Shown: positions 8,936 to 19,003, counted from the stretch's first letter. The stretch is DNA of 23,829 bases from Acanthaster planci (GCF_001949145.1 NW_019091374.1:201200-225028); one strand, 5' to 3'. Numbers and translations are program-made. The notes: a model not told the origin generated them from the sequence alone.

Positions 8936-11510
8936 ATGTGTTCTATGTGTTCCTCTTTCTTTTCTCCTGGCAAGTTTATGACCCATTTGAAAGCCTATAT
9001 GTACAAGGAACGGGTCTACATTAAACAGAAAACCTTCGGTATTCAAGTCAAAAGAAGCTACAAGTACAGCCTTTAGGTTGTCATAAAATTTCAAAAATAC
9101 AATACGATTGACTACAAACTTTCATGTAGCACTTCAAATTTATTTGCTGACACCAATATGTTGATTATATCGTGGCCAAACTTTACACAAAAAATATAAC
9201 ATGAGAACATGTGATAGCGATGGAAAGACATTATAATTCAGTGTTTTTACCCTATAAAAACTATGGTGTTAAAAACAACACATTTTCATGTTATCATATA
9301 ACCACACCAAAACGTGTTAAATGTAACACCCCTGGTGTTAATTCACACATCTACATGTGTCGCAATACACAGGAAGATGTTAAAAGTAACATCAACGGTG
9401 TTGAAATCGTACCAAAAAGTATTGGCATGGTCCTCTGATAACACCGATGTAACACCCCGATATTTGCAGTGTATAGACATAGGCTATATTTTTTGAGATA
9501 ATGTTATTTCAATGTAAAAAATGTTCCCTTAAATTAAGATTTGTTTCAATAAAAACAAGATTGCTTCTAATTTTTGAAATGTTTACTGAAAAAATACAAC
9601 TATTTACTCAGAAGTTGTGTCTTTTGAAAGCTGTGGAGAAAAAAACTTATTAGATTTTATGAAAGGTTATCATCAGCGTGTCATCATGTAACGTACATGG
9701 AATTTATTTTGGTTTCAATGCTTATCTGGGGTCAAAGATTATCACGGCTACTCTGTGCCCTGCATCTCATCTGAATAATCTGTTTGCCAGCCAAGGTTTA
9801 ACAAAAAATACAAACGGTTTCTACTCCTATTGGAAATATTGAGGGCTGCAGACTTTTAGCGGGTTCGCGAGATGCTGTTTTCAGTTTCCGAACACCTGGA
9901 GGCGGTGTCTTCAATGTAGATTTTTTTTAATCTGTTTTTCCGATGGATTCTATTATTTTGTTTCTATTCATTTTGATAGAAATGTTGTGCATTTTCAGGT
10001 GGTTTTGGACGACCGGACTGAAGTATTTTTTTTGCCACTACGTGTACTCCATTTCAACAGAGAGCAGCCAATCTCACGGGGTCTACTTATGCACGAGCAG
10101 TTTCAATTTTCCAATTCGTTTATAAGCCTACAAGGTATGGAAGACACAACAGGAGGGCGCTATTTGCTTTAGGTGAACTCGTTTGTGTTGACATCTGTGG
10201 TGTTTACTCCAAATTTCAAATGGCACCTAGCTCTAATCGTATCCGCCATTGGCCTACTTCAACAAAGGCTGGCTCGACACACACCTGAAAACAAAAGCCT
10301 GTTGTTAAGCGCCTTGAGCGTCATTTCTGACGGATTTGGAGTAGTGGAAACTTTATTGCGCATGAATTTTGCGTTCCCTTCCGTATTTCAGTGTGGTGCT
10401 GAGATACACTCGTTCACACAGTGGTATGAAAGTAAAGAAATATTTAGATCAACATTGCCAAGTGTACATGATTATTAATTTGCAAGTGTGCTTTTGCTCA
10501 AAATAGACTGAGTTATATACTAACAACACATACTATATTCAGAAGTTGTGACCAAGTGCTTAAGCTTGCTGTAGAGGTAGGCATACAGTTTGCAACATTT
10601 TTGAAACGTCGAGTTGTTTGGAGAACTGACACTGGACGCAAAACGAAAGAATTAGGTATTTGCTCTACAGGTCTCTGTCAACAAATTAGTGGGGCAAAGT
10701 CAAGTGACAAAACGGAGGTATGTTGACTTAGTAAACTCCCCAGAGCACAGGATAAGGACAAAGATTACATATTATCAAATATGGAAGTACCATTATTCAT
10801 TTACGGCGCGAAGAAAACGAGCCCAAATGGATCCAAAGATCGGTTTCCAATGCCAAACGACAAAAGGTTTACGACCGTTGCTTCCGCACAGCTTTGCAAA
10901 AGAGTTCTTCTAGAGTGTTTGTTATAGACGCATGCGTGAATAATTTGAAAATTTCTACATGTATAGGTGTAACATAGTCGTAGGTGTGCTTGCACTGTCA
11001 GCTCCTTATAAGACCCTTTTCATTTTGCAATAAAAATGTTACTGTATCTCATTAGCCTTTTACTTCCTGATTTCCTCTTCAGGTCTTTTTTGTGATGGGA
11101 TTATCCTCATTAAGGTTACATTTAATTATGATAAACTGTTTAGGGAGAGCTGCCAGAAATTAAAGGTGTTTTTAGACATGGAAATTCATTAGACAGACGT
11201 TTTTCGCGGAATGTATAGATTAAAGGTAATATCGCACCTCAAATCGGTTGTATTGATTAAATATGGACAAAGGACAATGTGGCGCGTCACATTATTGTAT
11301 ATTGACCTAGCTAGTCGGGTACCTCTCAAAAAACACCCGCCGCTCGAAGTCTAAGCGTCCATCTTTGCCTCGATATCGCGTGCGTACACGCCCAAACAAT
11401 TTGCATGAGCTGCAGTCGTCTATCGGCACGACGGAAATTCAGATCGAAATAACTAACCCACAGAAAGGAGAAAAGCGGCAAAAAGGGCGTTACTCTGAGT
11501 AAAATCCAGC
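8936..11510. other. Intergenic DNA upstream of the first PLAC8 gene
   Basis: Apart from the TGTTA/TAACA cluster at 9264-9456, no feature is clear. A stretch ttaagcgccttgagcgtcat near 10306 resembles the aagcgccttgagc text common in dispersed repeats of marine animals, but I cannot place it in a family. Open frames up to about 100 residues (for example 10173-10478) lack recognisable domains and have a non-ATG start. Confidence 0.5.
9264..9456. repeat. Cluster of short TGTTA/TAACA palindromes
   Basis: Within about 190 bases, TGTTA and its complement TAACA recur in facing pairs. Examples are ggtgttaaaaacaacaca (9264), cgtgttaaatgtaacacc (9313), ggtgttaattcacac (9334), gatgttaaaagtaacatc (9376-9393, perfect 7-base arms with a 4-base loop), and gataacaccgatgtaacacc (9437). 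The spacing is irregular, so this is not a tandem array. It may be the remains of a repeat or a clustered binding-site region. Confidence 0.5.
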
Positions 11511-11517
11511 TATATTT
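11511..11517 (+). promoter_or_regulatory. Possible TATA element of the first PLAC8 gene
   Basis: tatattt begins 42 bases before the ATG at 11553. With usual TATA-to-start spacing this would put transcription start near 11541 and leave a very short 5' leader. The motif is weak and the region is AT-rich upstream, so this is a suggestion only. Confidence 0.25.
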
Positions 11518-11552
11518 TTGACCACCGACAAGCACACCATCAACAAGCCAAT

Positions 11553-11888
11553 ATGGGCGACTGGCAGCAAGGCCTGTTCGGCTGTTTCGGCAACATCGGC
11601 ATGTGCCTCATGTCCTGGTTTGTGCCCTGCTACATCCACGGCAAGAACGCCGAGGCCGTCGGGGAAGACTGCCTCCTCTGCGGCTTGTCCATTTTCGTTC
11701 CGTTTCTCAACTGGTACACGCTTTTCGTGGTCCGGGGCAAGATCCGAGAGCAGCGGGGGATCGCCGGGGAACCCGTCAACGACATCCTGGTCACCCTCTG
11801 CTGTACTCCATGCGCTCTGTCACAGGAGAGCGTGGAGATGCGCAACTCCACGGGTCTGGGTATGGGCCAGTCCATGGCTCGCGTGTAA
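11553..11888 (+). CDS. PLAC8/cornifelin-family small Cys-rich protein 1
   Basis: Intact single-exon frame of 111 codons plus TAA. The start MGDWQQGLFGCFGN is in a reasonable context (caatATGG). Domain features in order: LFGCF (8-12), first Cys-rich motif CLMSWFVPCY (18-27), HGKNAEAVG (29-37), a hydrophobic stretch C40-V60, the charged RGKIREQRGI (61-70), the second motif CCTPCALSQESVE (83-95), and the tail GQSMAR (105-110). This matches the PLAC8 family, whose hallmark is CLxxxxxPC with CCxxCxLxQ. Members are about 110 residues long and membrane-associated. They are reported in varied roles (cornified envelope, cell number and organ size, cadmium transport), so no specific function can be assigned. 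The same-strand paralogue at 18665 and the relic at 19745 show local duplication. Coding GC is well above the flanks. AATAAA at 12484 could end the transcript. Confidence 0.9.
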   Translation: MGDWQQGLFGCFGNIGMCLMSWFVPCYIHGKNAEAVGEDCLLCGLSIFVPFLNWYTLFVVRGKIREQRGIAGEPVNDILVTLCCTPCALSQESVEMRNSTGLGMGQSMARV

Positions 11889-12483
11889 CACCGTGCTCAG
11901 TAATGCTACCCCCCTCACTCACGGCTCCGTTAATGACAACTGATCAGCATCCACGAAACAACTACGCCATTTTCGCAACTTTATTCCCTTAGTTTACTCA
12001 AGTCGAGGGAGATACTTGCTCACACTGCCACAGGGATGAACACCCAAGCATTGCAACAGATCCCCACCCAAACAACGTGCTCAAGACGTGCTTCCTGCTC
12101 CCAACCACATAAGAACACGCCACTAGTTCTTTCATCCAGTGATGGTCAACAATCGGCTCAGATTCGCCGCGTTAGCAAGTCTTCAGTTCCAATGTTGAAA
12201 ACTATAACAATTCCTCAGGCTTCGACATACCAACTTCTTAGTTCTGCTTGTAGGCTCTGTTTGCACTAACTTTACTCTTCATTCTCGCTCTAAACGACCT
12301 TACGGCAGATGACACCGTAGCTAACTCAACAACGTTCTCTTGGATAAATAGTCAACTTCACTTTATACCATGGGATCAACTTTACATGAACAATAGAACA
12401 CAGAGCTTCAAATGACAGGAGTATTTTCCAGTTTGCTGGTGAATAATGAGATCGTTGTAGTGTAGTTAGTACTGATGAGCACA

Positions 12484-12489
12484 AATAAA
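12484..12489 (+). terminator. Candidate polyadenylation signal AATAAA for PLAC8 gene 1
   Basis: The first canonical AATAAA on the + strand after the stop at 11888. It would give a 3' UTR of about 600 bases. Confidence 0.4.
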
Positions 12490-12633
12490 GCCAGACTGTT
12501 GGGAGATAGGTAAATAAGGGGGAGAAAGGGGCAATTCTAGTACGTTGATGGGAACATCAAGAATTTCTATACGTGCATGCTAAAACCTGGAAATCTGAGA
12601 AAACACATTTTCTTGCCACTAGTTGAAGTCAAG

Positions 12634-12641
12634 GTACACAC
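12634..12641. repeat. Left target-site duplication of the 349-bp element
   Basis: GTACACAC, identical to 12991-12998 on the other side of the element. Confidence 0.6.
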
Positions 12642-12990
12642 CATGGGCGTCAATTGGTGGGGGTTGGGGTCCCCTCACTTTTCTAGGTGGGGGGATACTA
12701 TATCAGTTGTATCCCCCGCCACACACACAGAGAGACACAGACTGACACTTTTTTTTCCAAAACTTAAATGAAAATGTATACTTTACAAAAGCATTTATTT
12801 AGAAACAAAATGGCTAAAGTAGTATTGTCTCGGATCACACCACAGAGCATATACTCCAATATTTTCCGGGACCCTTGATCGGGCCCAGGACCTTACGCCG
12901 CTCAGGGCTTGGTGCTTCGCGCTTACATTTTGTTCTGATCAGGGCTATGCCACCCCATCCACCACTTTTCAAAATGGATTGACGCCCTTC
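12642..12990. mobile_element. 349-bp non-autonomous DNA element (hAT-like MITE)
   Basis: The element lies between two exact copies of GTACACAC (12634-12641 and 12991-12998), an 8-bp direct repeat fitting a target-site duplication. Its ends contain the inverted repeat GGGCGTCAAT (12645-12654) and ATTGACGCCC (12978-12987), each 3 bases from the duplication. The interior has G-rich and C-rich stretches and no credible coding frame. An 8-bp duplication and ends starting near C.nGGGCG are typical of hAT-type elements; P elements also make 8-bp duplications. The class is therefore likely but not certain. Confidence 0.7.
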
Positions 12991-12998
12991 GTACACAC
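12991..12998. repeat. Right target-site duplication of the 349-bp element
   Basis: GTACACAC, identical to 12634-12641. Confidence 0.6.
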
Positions 12999-15900
12999 TG
13001 AAATCACAATGAAATGCACACTGTAAACTGAAATAATTCCAGAAAACTTCCAGGAAACGGAAATGCCTATAAAGTGATGAGGAATACTGTATTATCCTCA
13101 GAGGGGCAGCACTAAAGTGAGTATTTGAATAAGGCACTCATGCAAGGCTTATGACTTTACAGAGTTAAAAAAAAAGAAAATGTACCTTTATTCGTCAGTC
13201 CAGCTTGTGGACAGTGTAGCACAGTGTAATAGTAGTAAGGAACTGTAGCGTGTAGTTTAGTCGAAAAACCGTAATTCCAACTAAGTGTTGTGTCTTCGTG
13301 TCGCCATTGTGGATAAATGAGCTCGAAAAGCTTGATATTAAAACTAGAAATTTTAATATGTGATGTACTATTATCTTACAATTTACACAAAAACAAACCA
13401 ATTCAAGTATACTTTATATAGTGGGGAATAATCTGCCTGCATACGAATAAAATGGTGGGGGGAACATAATGTCCTCTGAAAAAAAAACCAGAAGGATTCT
13501 TGAATAAGATGATATCTTGATCGTATCTTGAGGCCCATTATTGAGAAAAACTCCAGTCTAAACGCCTGTAGATAGTATGGTTACTGCGTTAGTGACGACT
13601 TACTGTCAAAGAAAATGCAAAAACACGGGGTTTCACCACCACGTTGCTTTATATGTATCTTAGAACTATGTTTTAAAGTCGGTTGTCACTGCTATTGGTC
13701 ATTTGATAACGAAAGAAAAAGACGAAAACATACAAAATCTGCCACAGTTCAGCGATTAAAACAGATGTTTTTCTTGACCATCTCAGATATGTGCTCTCAG
13801 ATTTAATGCATTGCAAGTTGCATAAACTTAAGAACCACCACCGCTTCATCGATATGTATGCAAATTGGTAGCTAAAAGCATGTGATTACTGGTGCTCTAA
13901 CGCCACTTTCAGTGGCTCATCAACATTTTGTCCAAGTCCGGCAATTTTTGGCACTTTTTTTTTTAATTTTGGGCCTGGCATAAAAACAAATGCACAGCGT
14001 ATAATTCCACCCTCACCCAACCATGGTTAGTTAAATCTTGAGCGTATAACGTTTTCCACAGTGATTTATATTCCTTAAGTTTAGTGGTTTTCGAAAAGAA
14101 ATAACGAAATACATGCACTCTTATGGAATCTCTGCTGTGTAGCTAAGATTGGCTAGGATTTTGTTGTGCTAACGTTGCGGCTATTTGACCTTTCGTTTTT
14201 GTATTTTTCTACTTTTTGGAATTCTTTCTACTTTGTTTCTTTAGAAATATAGTCAGGTACGAAATATGACCATTACAGAGAAAGAGGAACATTGTCGCCT
14301 TAGGTGCCATTTTTGTTATTCTTACTTTTGGTACTTCGATTGAATTGGTGTGGTGAGGTTGAGCGTAGAGTAAGTGCTTTCCTGTTAGAGAGAAGCAATG
14401 GTAAATGAAGTTTCTTGAAATGTCTGACACATACATTGACTCATCCATGACTCATTCTTACAGAGGCAGTTTGTTTTTCGGCACTGTGTGAAGACTGTAA
14501 TGATCTGTCCAGAAAAAAAAAGATGCAGCATCACCTGTCACAGGAGAAATACGACCTTTGGACTTCCAACTGTACGTTGTATTTGGGGTACACAAGCAAC
14601 CCTGCTTGCAATATACCATAGAACTGGGACTTTTTGTCGGGAACTTCGACCATCAAGATGTACTCGACTCTTACTGCCAGCTGAAACATAACAGTTATCC
14701 AACCCGTGGGGTCGCTCTTTTTTCTTATATTCTTTTTTTTTTGGCAGTTTCGAATTTTAAGATGTACTGAGCATGTCCGTTCCCATTGCCCCCCCCCACC
14801 CCTAGTGTGTAGGTCTGATTGCTATGGATTGCGCTATGGTGCAACAAATTAGGCCCGAACTATTATTTAAAAAAAAAAGTAAACCCGAAATTGTCTCTAG
14901 TTTGTCCAAAAATGAGAAAGTCGTGAATTTATAAACAGCTTTGAAATCGTATCCATTATGAGATAATTTTGAATTTATGTTACATCAGCTGGAACTTGAA
15001 ATCTAGAATGAAAGTCATATCAACATTTGCACGTCTTTATTTGGCAGTTCGATTTAATCAAATTTTTCAATCTAATTCTTTGTAACTGGTTGATAATTAA
15101 TGATGGGGCAGTACATTGGAAGTTGCTGAGGGTGCCATGCCTTATAGACCAGCTGATATAATTATATGCTACAACGCTGGTGAATTAACCCCTTTTTAGA
15201 AAATCACGAGAGTTCCAAGAAGAGATTTTTTAATGGGGTCTTCGTCAGCTCACCCTTTTAGGAGAAGTGGTAATAACCAGGGGGGGGGTGCTTTTTTACG
15301 ATCATGCCATAAACTACATTGTAGGTGACACCTTGCCCAAAAGCACTAAACAGATAGTTTGAGAAAACATTTTTAGAATGTACAGCCATCGCAATCCCAC
15401 CCTTTATCGTGACCACCATCAAACGTCTCACATTTTAGAAGAAAAACCCATCACGAACTCATCCTGGGGGGTGGGGTACTCATTATACCAACATTAAACA
15501 GCCCCCCCCCATTTATTGAGGTGGCAAAAATTCAGATATGAAGCCAGAGGCGTGGCTTCCATTGTTCTTGGTTAAAATGAGGACTTGTGTCAGTCGTGCG
15601 TTCTCAGGGACCCGTTTTTAGTTAAACTCTGTTCAGATTTCTGCCCATGTGCGTGGCGTTATGGAAGTAAACCATTCTCCCACATTTCCAGAACATAATA
15701 ATTATATTTTGATCCCATCGGAACTTGTACTTTAATGTTTGGTGATCATGATGCACTGCAAACGAATGCTCCATCTGAAGATAAGGACCATTCTTTTTCT
15801 CAACACGAGAGGTTTGTTATCGATGTGACTTTCATGTCAGCGGTCATTTTTAGAGTCTTGATGCAGGCTCCAAGGGTCAATGCCTTCGTCTTTTTTGTGC

Positions 15901-17096
15901 GGAATAGTAGACATCAGTGCCAAGTTTCATGTTTTGTGAAAACTTGCACAATTCTTTCAGGTGCCTCGCTGTAGCAGTAGAAGAACCGTACATGGCAAGT
16001 CGGATCGTTCTGGCTGTCAGTTGGGTTGGATGCATAGGTGGCTTTATTAAGCTGCAATCCCCGTGATCACCAACACTGAGCGAAGTGCTCCATCACCTCT
16101 GAACGAAACTGTTTACAAAAAGAGTTGCGATATGAGTGTCTTAATTGTTGGAACCAAAATGGCGATTACTCGTCAGTGCACATGGATTAATAAGCACACA
16201 AAAGCTGCATGCACACATAATGCACACATGATGAACAGCCATTTTAGTTCCAAAGTCTGAGGTTGGCGTTACTCTCCCTACGGCTCTGCCCCAGAGTACT
16301 CCATACGGTATAGTGAACTATAAATAGCACTATGTCCATGCATCACGGACGTATAAAAAACCTGGACTTGCAACGCCTTTGTATGAAAAAGAAGCAAACC
16401 AGCCGCCATTTTACCGAGCTGAATACAAAGGCGTGGGTTGGCTCCCTACTATTGACGTCAGGAAGAACAAAGGCGGGAATTGCCAGATAAGCTTTGTATT
16501 CGGCTTGCTAAAATGGCCGCGAGTGGATTCAATATATGACTCTATAAGCTGATTAAGGGCATTGCGAGCCCAGATTTTATTACACATGTCCGTGCAATGT
16601 ATAGGACAACCATGGAGCGATGATAACTCCATTGAACAACGGAGCAGCCGCGTTGTTTCGCGCTTTAAGTATATTGCAATCATGGAGCTCCATGGTGTAA
16701 TGTACACACGGCTTATTTTCAAGATATCCTTGTTTAGAAATCCTCTTAGGTCAATGATGGAAACTCAAATAACAATTAATTTGCCAGAGGTAAGGATAAC
16801 CTTTGCTTGTCTGTACAGCTTATTTCGAAATTACAAACAATGTCGGGAGAATTATCGCTACCCCACATAAGCTGGCACACCCTCTTCACACGAGGTAAAG
16901 AGAAAACTCACCCTCTTGGGTTTCGGCTGAAATTTTAAAGAAGGAAGACAAGACAAAGAAAAACAACCTTGCAAATTTTAACAAGCGAGAATAAGAAAAA
17001 AACATTTATTAATGGCCAGTTCTACGTAATGCCTTATTCTGGAATGAAAACCGTTTCCCAAGTATCTTCCTTCCTCAGTTATCCCTCAAAGTCAAA
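12999..17096. other. Intergenic DNA, no gene seen
   Basis: About 4 kb of AT-rich non-coding DNA. It has G and C tracts at 14789-14799, 15280-15288, 15466-15476 and 15502-15510, the last two being complementary and 25 bases apart. A canonical TATAAATA occurs at 16319 with no open frame attached, and a hairpin is described at 16402-16520. Short frames, including about 100 codons at 16562-16870, show no known domain. Confidence 0.5.
16402..16520. repeat. Imperfect inverted repeat (29-base arms, 61-base loop)
   Basis: Arm 1 is 16402-16430 (starts gccgccatttta, ends gaatacaaag). Arm 2 is 16492-16520 (starts ctttgtattc, ends taaaatggccgc). They are complementary at 25 of 29 positions. The loop contains tgacgtca (16453). 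It may be a small MITE or the two ends of an element; the arm length and loop could also form a stable RNA hairpin. No expression evidence is available from sequence. Confidence 0.55.
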
Positions 17097-17758
17097 AGAT
17101 CCCTTCACTAATAAATTTATAATTATGCACGCATGCGCACAAGTGGCCTTGGCGGCAAGAAGCGTGAGCGAGCCACTGAAAATGTATACAGGGTGCGACT
17201 TTGATGATCATTTTCTATCAGGTTTTCCGGCTTTATTCATTTTTTTCTTGTTATTTGTTTGCTATTAGTTTGCAATTTAAGTGAAATTTTAGTGCTCTGG
17301 AAAAAGACTTTATATCGTAATTTACCCTGTGCGCACGAGATCGCCGTTTCTTAGTATGGTCCTCTTCCATGATAAGTAGTATAAAATACATTGTTAGTGT
17401 TTTAGGAGCCAACCTGTGCATTTGTAAAAACCCGTGCCGATGTTGAATGTACGTGTACATGTAGGCCCTATACTGTACGTACATAGCTTACCATTGAACT
17501 TGTTCATAGCTTGGAGTACTACCGAAAGAAATGGTATCCAGCTGTTGTGTTTGGGTTGGACAAGACAAAGTGCAGATTCCAAAGAGAAAGGGATCTGGTT
17601 CTTCAGATTTCCCAAGTGCGGAAAGCAGCGAATCGAATGGGTACAGTACCGGTACATGTACATTGAACGTCAGAACTTGTTTTTTTTTCATACTTCTTGC
17701 CGCCAAGGCCATTTGTGCGCATGCGTGCTTAAGTATGAATTTATTAGTGAAAAGGTCT
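17097..17758. mobile_element. THAP-fragment foldback element, copy 2 (shorter right arm)
   Basis: Same family as 6904-8047. The left end aagatcccttcactaataaat and the right end atttattagtgaaaaggtctt are inverted. The inner TIR includes gcacgcatgcgcac near 17127 and gtgcgcatgcgtgc near 17714, and ggcggcaagaag (17151) against cttcttgccgcc (about 17693). The left arm (to about 17500) follows copy 1 closely. The THAP-like segment (17531-17690) follows, and then the right arm has lost about 240 bases by comparison with copy 1. No clear target-site duplication is visible. Confidence 0.75.
17531..17690 (+). pseudogene. THAP zinc-finger fragment, frameshifted, in copy 2
   Basis: The frame begins MVSSCCVW at 17531, then loses one base relative to copy 1 within the glycine/cysteine codons. 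Reading continues in another frame as TRQSADSKEKGIWFFRFPK, then IEW. It keeps the first Cys of the THAP pair that copy 1 has lost, while copy 1 keeps the frame that copy 2 has lost. A two-codon difference lies next to SKE. The rest of the THAP finger is absent. It is clearly non-functional as protein. Confidence 0.55.
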
Positions 17759-18318
17759 TTACCCAAAAACAACTGGGGTATTTCCACTACAACCTGGTTT
17801 CCTTTGTAAACCTCCAGTGCAAGCAGGATTAACATTTCGGCTAATGCCAAGGGCTGCCTCCTTACTTTAATGCCTGTTTAAGGAACATCAAGTAAAGGAG
17901 AAGGCCTATCAGTTTTTTTGTTTGTTTGTTTTTTGGTTGTGTGATATGGAATACTCCCATCTTTACCACTATTCAAACATGATACTTTATTAAGCCTGAA
18001 GTTTTCACCTCTGAACCATCTTAGTAGCGTTATTTAGAGTGTCCTCCCTCCATGACATCTTTCCAGTGTACCAGCACCATTACAGCCCACGCAAGAAAAA
18101 GGAATCTATATTTTGAAAAACTAGGGTTTTTCAGTGGCGTGTAGTTAATATGCACCTTGCCCTTTCAAGGGTTGTTGGGTGTGGTTTCCTCTCTGTGTAG
18201 CTGCACATACAACTTTTATATAGACAGGATTTTTAAAACAAATTGAGCACTAGAAAACAAAGTTCGGATGTACATCTTTCTATGGCTGTCACATCGAATG
18301 TCATCTCCGTTGTTATGC

Positions 18319-18332
18319 GTTACCATGGTTAC
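18319..18332. promoter_or_regulatory. X-box-like (RFX) site upstream of PLAC8 gene 2
   Basis: GTTACCATGGTTAC differs by one base from a full RFX palindrome of the GTTRCCATGGYAAC type. It lies about 335 bases upstream of the PLAC8 gene 2 ATG. A partial second match, gttgccattcaac, lies at 18351. Motif similarity only. Confidence 0.25.
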
Positions 18333-18417
18333 AACTTCAGAACAATTTGCGTTGCCATTCAACAATTTTCTTGATGATAACGAATGATAACACTGGTTAT
18401 GTAATAAATAATTACGG

Positions 18418-18456
18418 CACATTGAAGATAAGGGCATTAAAATGCTCTTCAATGTG
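18418..18456. repeat. Short hairpin, 11-base perfect outer stem
   Basis: CACATTGAAGA (18418-18428) pairs with TCTTCAATGTG (18446-18456). An inner GCATT/AATGC stem follows, with a small bulge on the left side. It is too short for a typical microRNA precursor. Its role is unknown. Confidence 0.55.
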
Positions 18457-18664
18457 ATAAGAGAAAAAATCTTAATGCATTCCAGGGATTAACTAAATCT
18501 TTGAGTAAACACTGGTGGTAGGGAAACGCCTAACCTGCAAGCTATGAACCTCATATCGATGCAAAGACATTGGGGAAATAGCACATCTGTATCAATCGGA
18601 AGTTGAAGAAAGCTCAACAAGCAGGTGTTTCGTGGACATTCACAGCCAACCTCGATCGGTCACA

Positions 18665-19003
18665 ATGGGAGAATGGGACAACCGCCTCTTTGGCTGCCTC
18701 GGCAACCTCGGGATGTGCATTTTCACTTGGTTTGTACCTTGCTACACCCACGGCAAGACGGCCGAGGCGGTCGGGACCGGGAACTTTCTGCCCTGTGCCC
18801 TCGTCATGTTCGTGCCCGTCCTGAACGTCTGGTGCCTGGCCAAGACCCGTGGGGCAGTCCGGGACAGCAAGGGTATCGACGGCGGCCTGGTCGGGGACTG
18901 CCTGACCCTGTTGATCTGCCCGTGGTGCGCGGTCATCCAAGCGGCCAGGGAGGTTGGGGTCAACACCCCGCTGGGAGCTGGACAATCGATTGCTCGCACC
19001 TAA
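18665..19003 (+). CDS. PLAC8/cornifelin-family small Cys-rich protein 2
   Basis: Intact single-exon frame of 112 codons plus TAA. I place the start at ATG 18665 (cacaATGGGA, A at -3 and G at +4). The frame is open upstream to a GTG at 18632, but GTG is not a normal animal start and the protein then begins MGEW, matching MGDW of gene 1. Features: LFGCL (8-12), CIFTWFVPCY (18-27), HGKTAEAVG (29-37), a hydrophobic stretch 40-59, TRGAVRDSKGI (61-71), ICPWCAVIQAARE (84-96), and the tail GQSIAR (106-111). Compared with gene 1, it has one extra residue near 38-40 and Ile in place of the first Cys of the usual CCxxC motif. Membrane-associated PLAC8 protein; specific role unknown. AATAAA at 19446 is a candidate 3' end. 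Confidence 0.9.
   Translation: MGEWDNRLFGCLGNLGMCIFTWFVPCYTHGKTAEAVGTGNFLPCALVMFVPVLNVWCLAKTRGAVRDSKGIDGGLVGDCLTLLICPWCAVIQAAREVGVNTPLGAGQSIART

Larger units (their letters stand above)
11889..12641 (+). other. 3' flank/UTR of PLAC8 gene 1
   Basis: Non-coding sequence after the stop. It contains AATAAA at 12484-12489, about 600 bases downstream of the stop, which is the best candidate polyadenylation signal. Nothing else is recognised. Confidence 0.4.
17759..18664. other. Upstream region of PLAC8 gene 2, no coding sequence seen
   Basis: AT-rich sequence with a T/G-rich stretch (about 17912-17936), an RFX-like palindrome GTTACCATGGTTAC at 18319-18332, and a 39-base hairpin at 18418-18456. 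No TATA box stands out close to the ATG at 18665. A non-coding 5' exon could lie here but cannot be placed. Confidence 0.45.

Noticed and set aside
10173-10478. 101-codon frame
   Set aside because: It begins with GTG, shows no known domain, and includes repeat-like aagcgccttgagc sequence; I cannot support it as a gene.
11518-11992. Frames of 141 and 129 codons overlapping PLAC8 gene 1, and an 81-codon frame on the - strand
   Set aside because: They are shadows of the GC-rich gene. Their products have skewed Arg/Ala/Ser/Pro content and no family features, whereas the frame at 11553 has the full PLAC8 motif set.
16562-16870. 102-codon + strand frame and an overlapping 103-codon - strand frame
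   Set aside because: No recognisable domain, mixed composition, and no splice or promoter support; length is within chance for this much non-coding DNA.
18632-18664. Eleven-codon N-terminal extension of PLAC8 gene 2
   Set aside because: It would begin with GTG. The ATG at 18665 has a good context and gives the same MG(D/E)W start as the paralogue.
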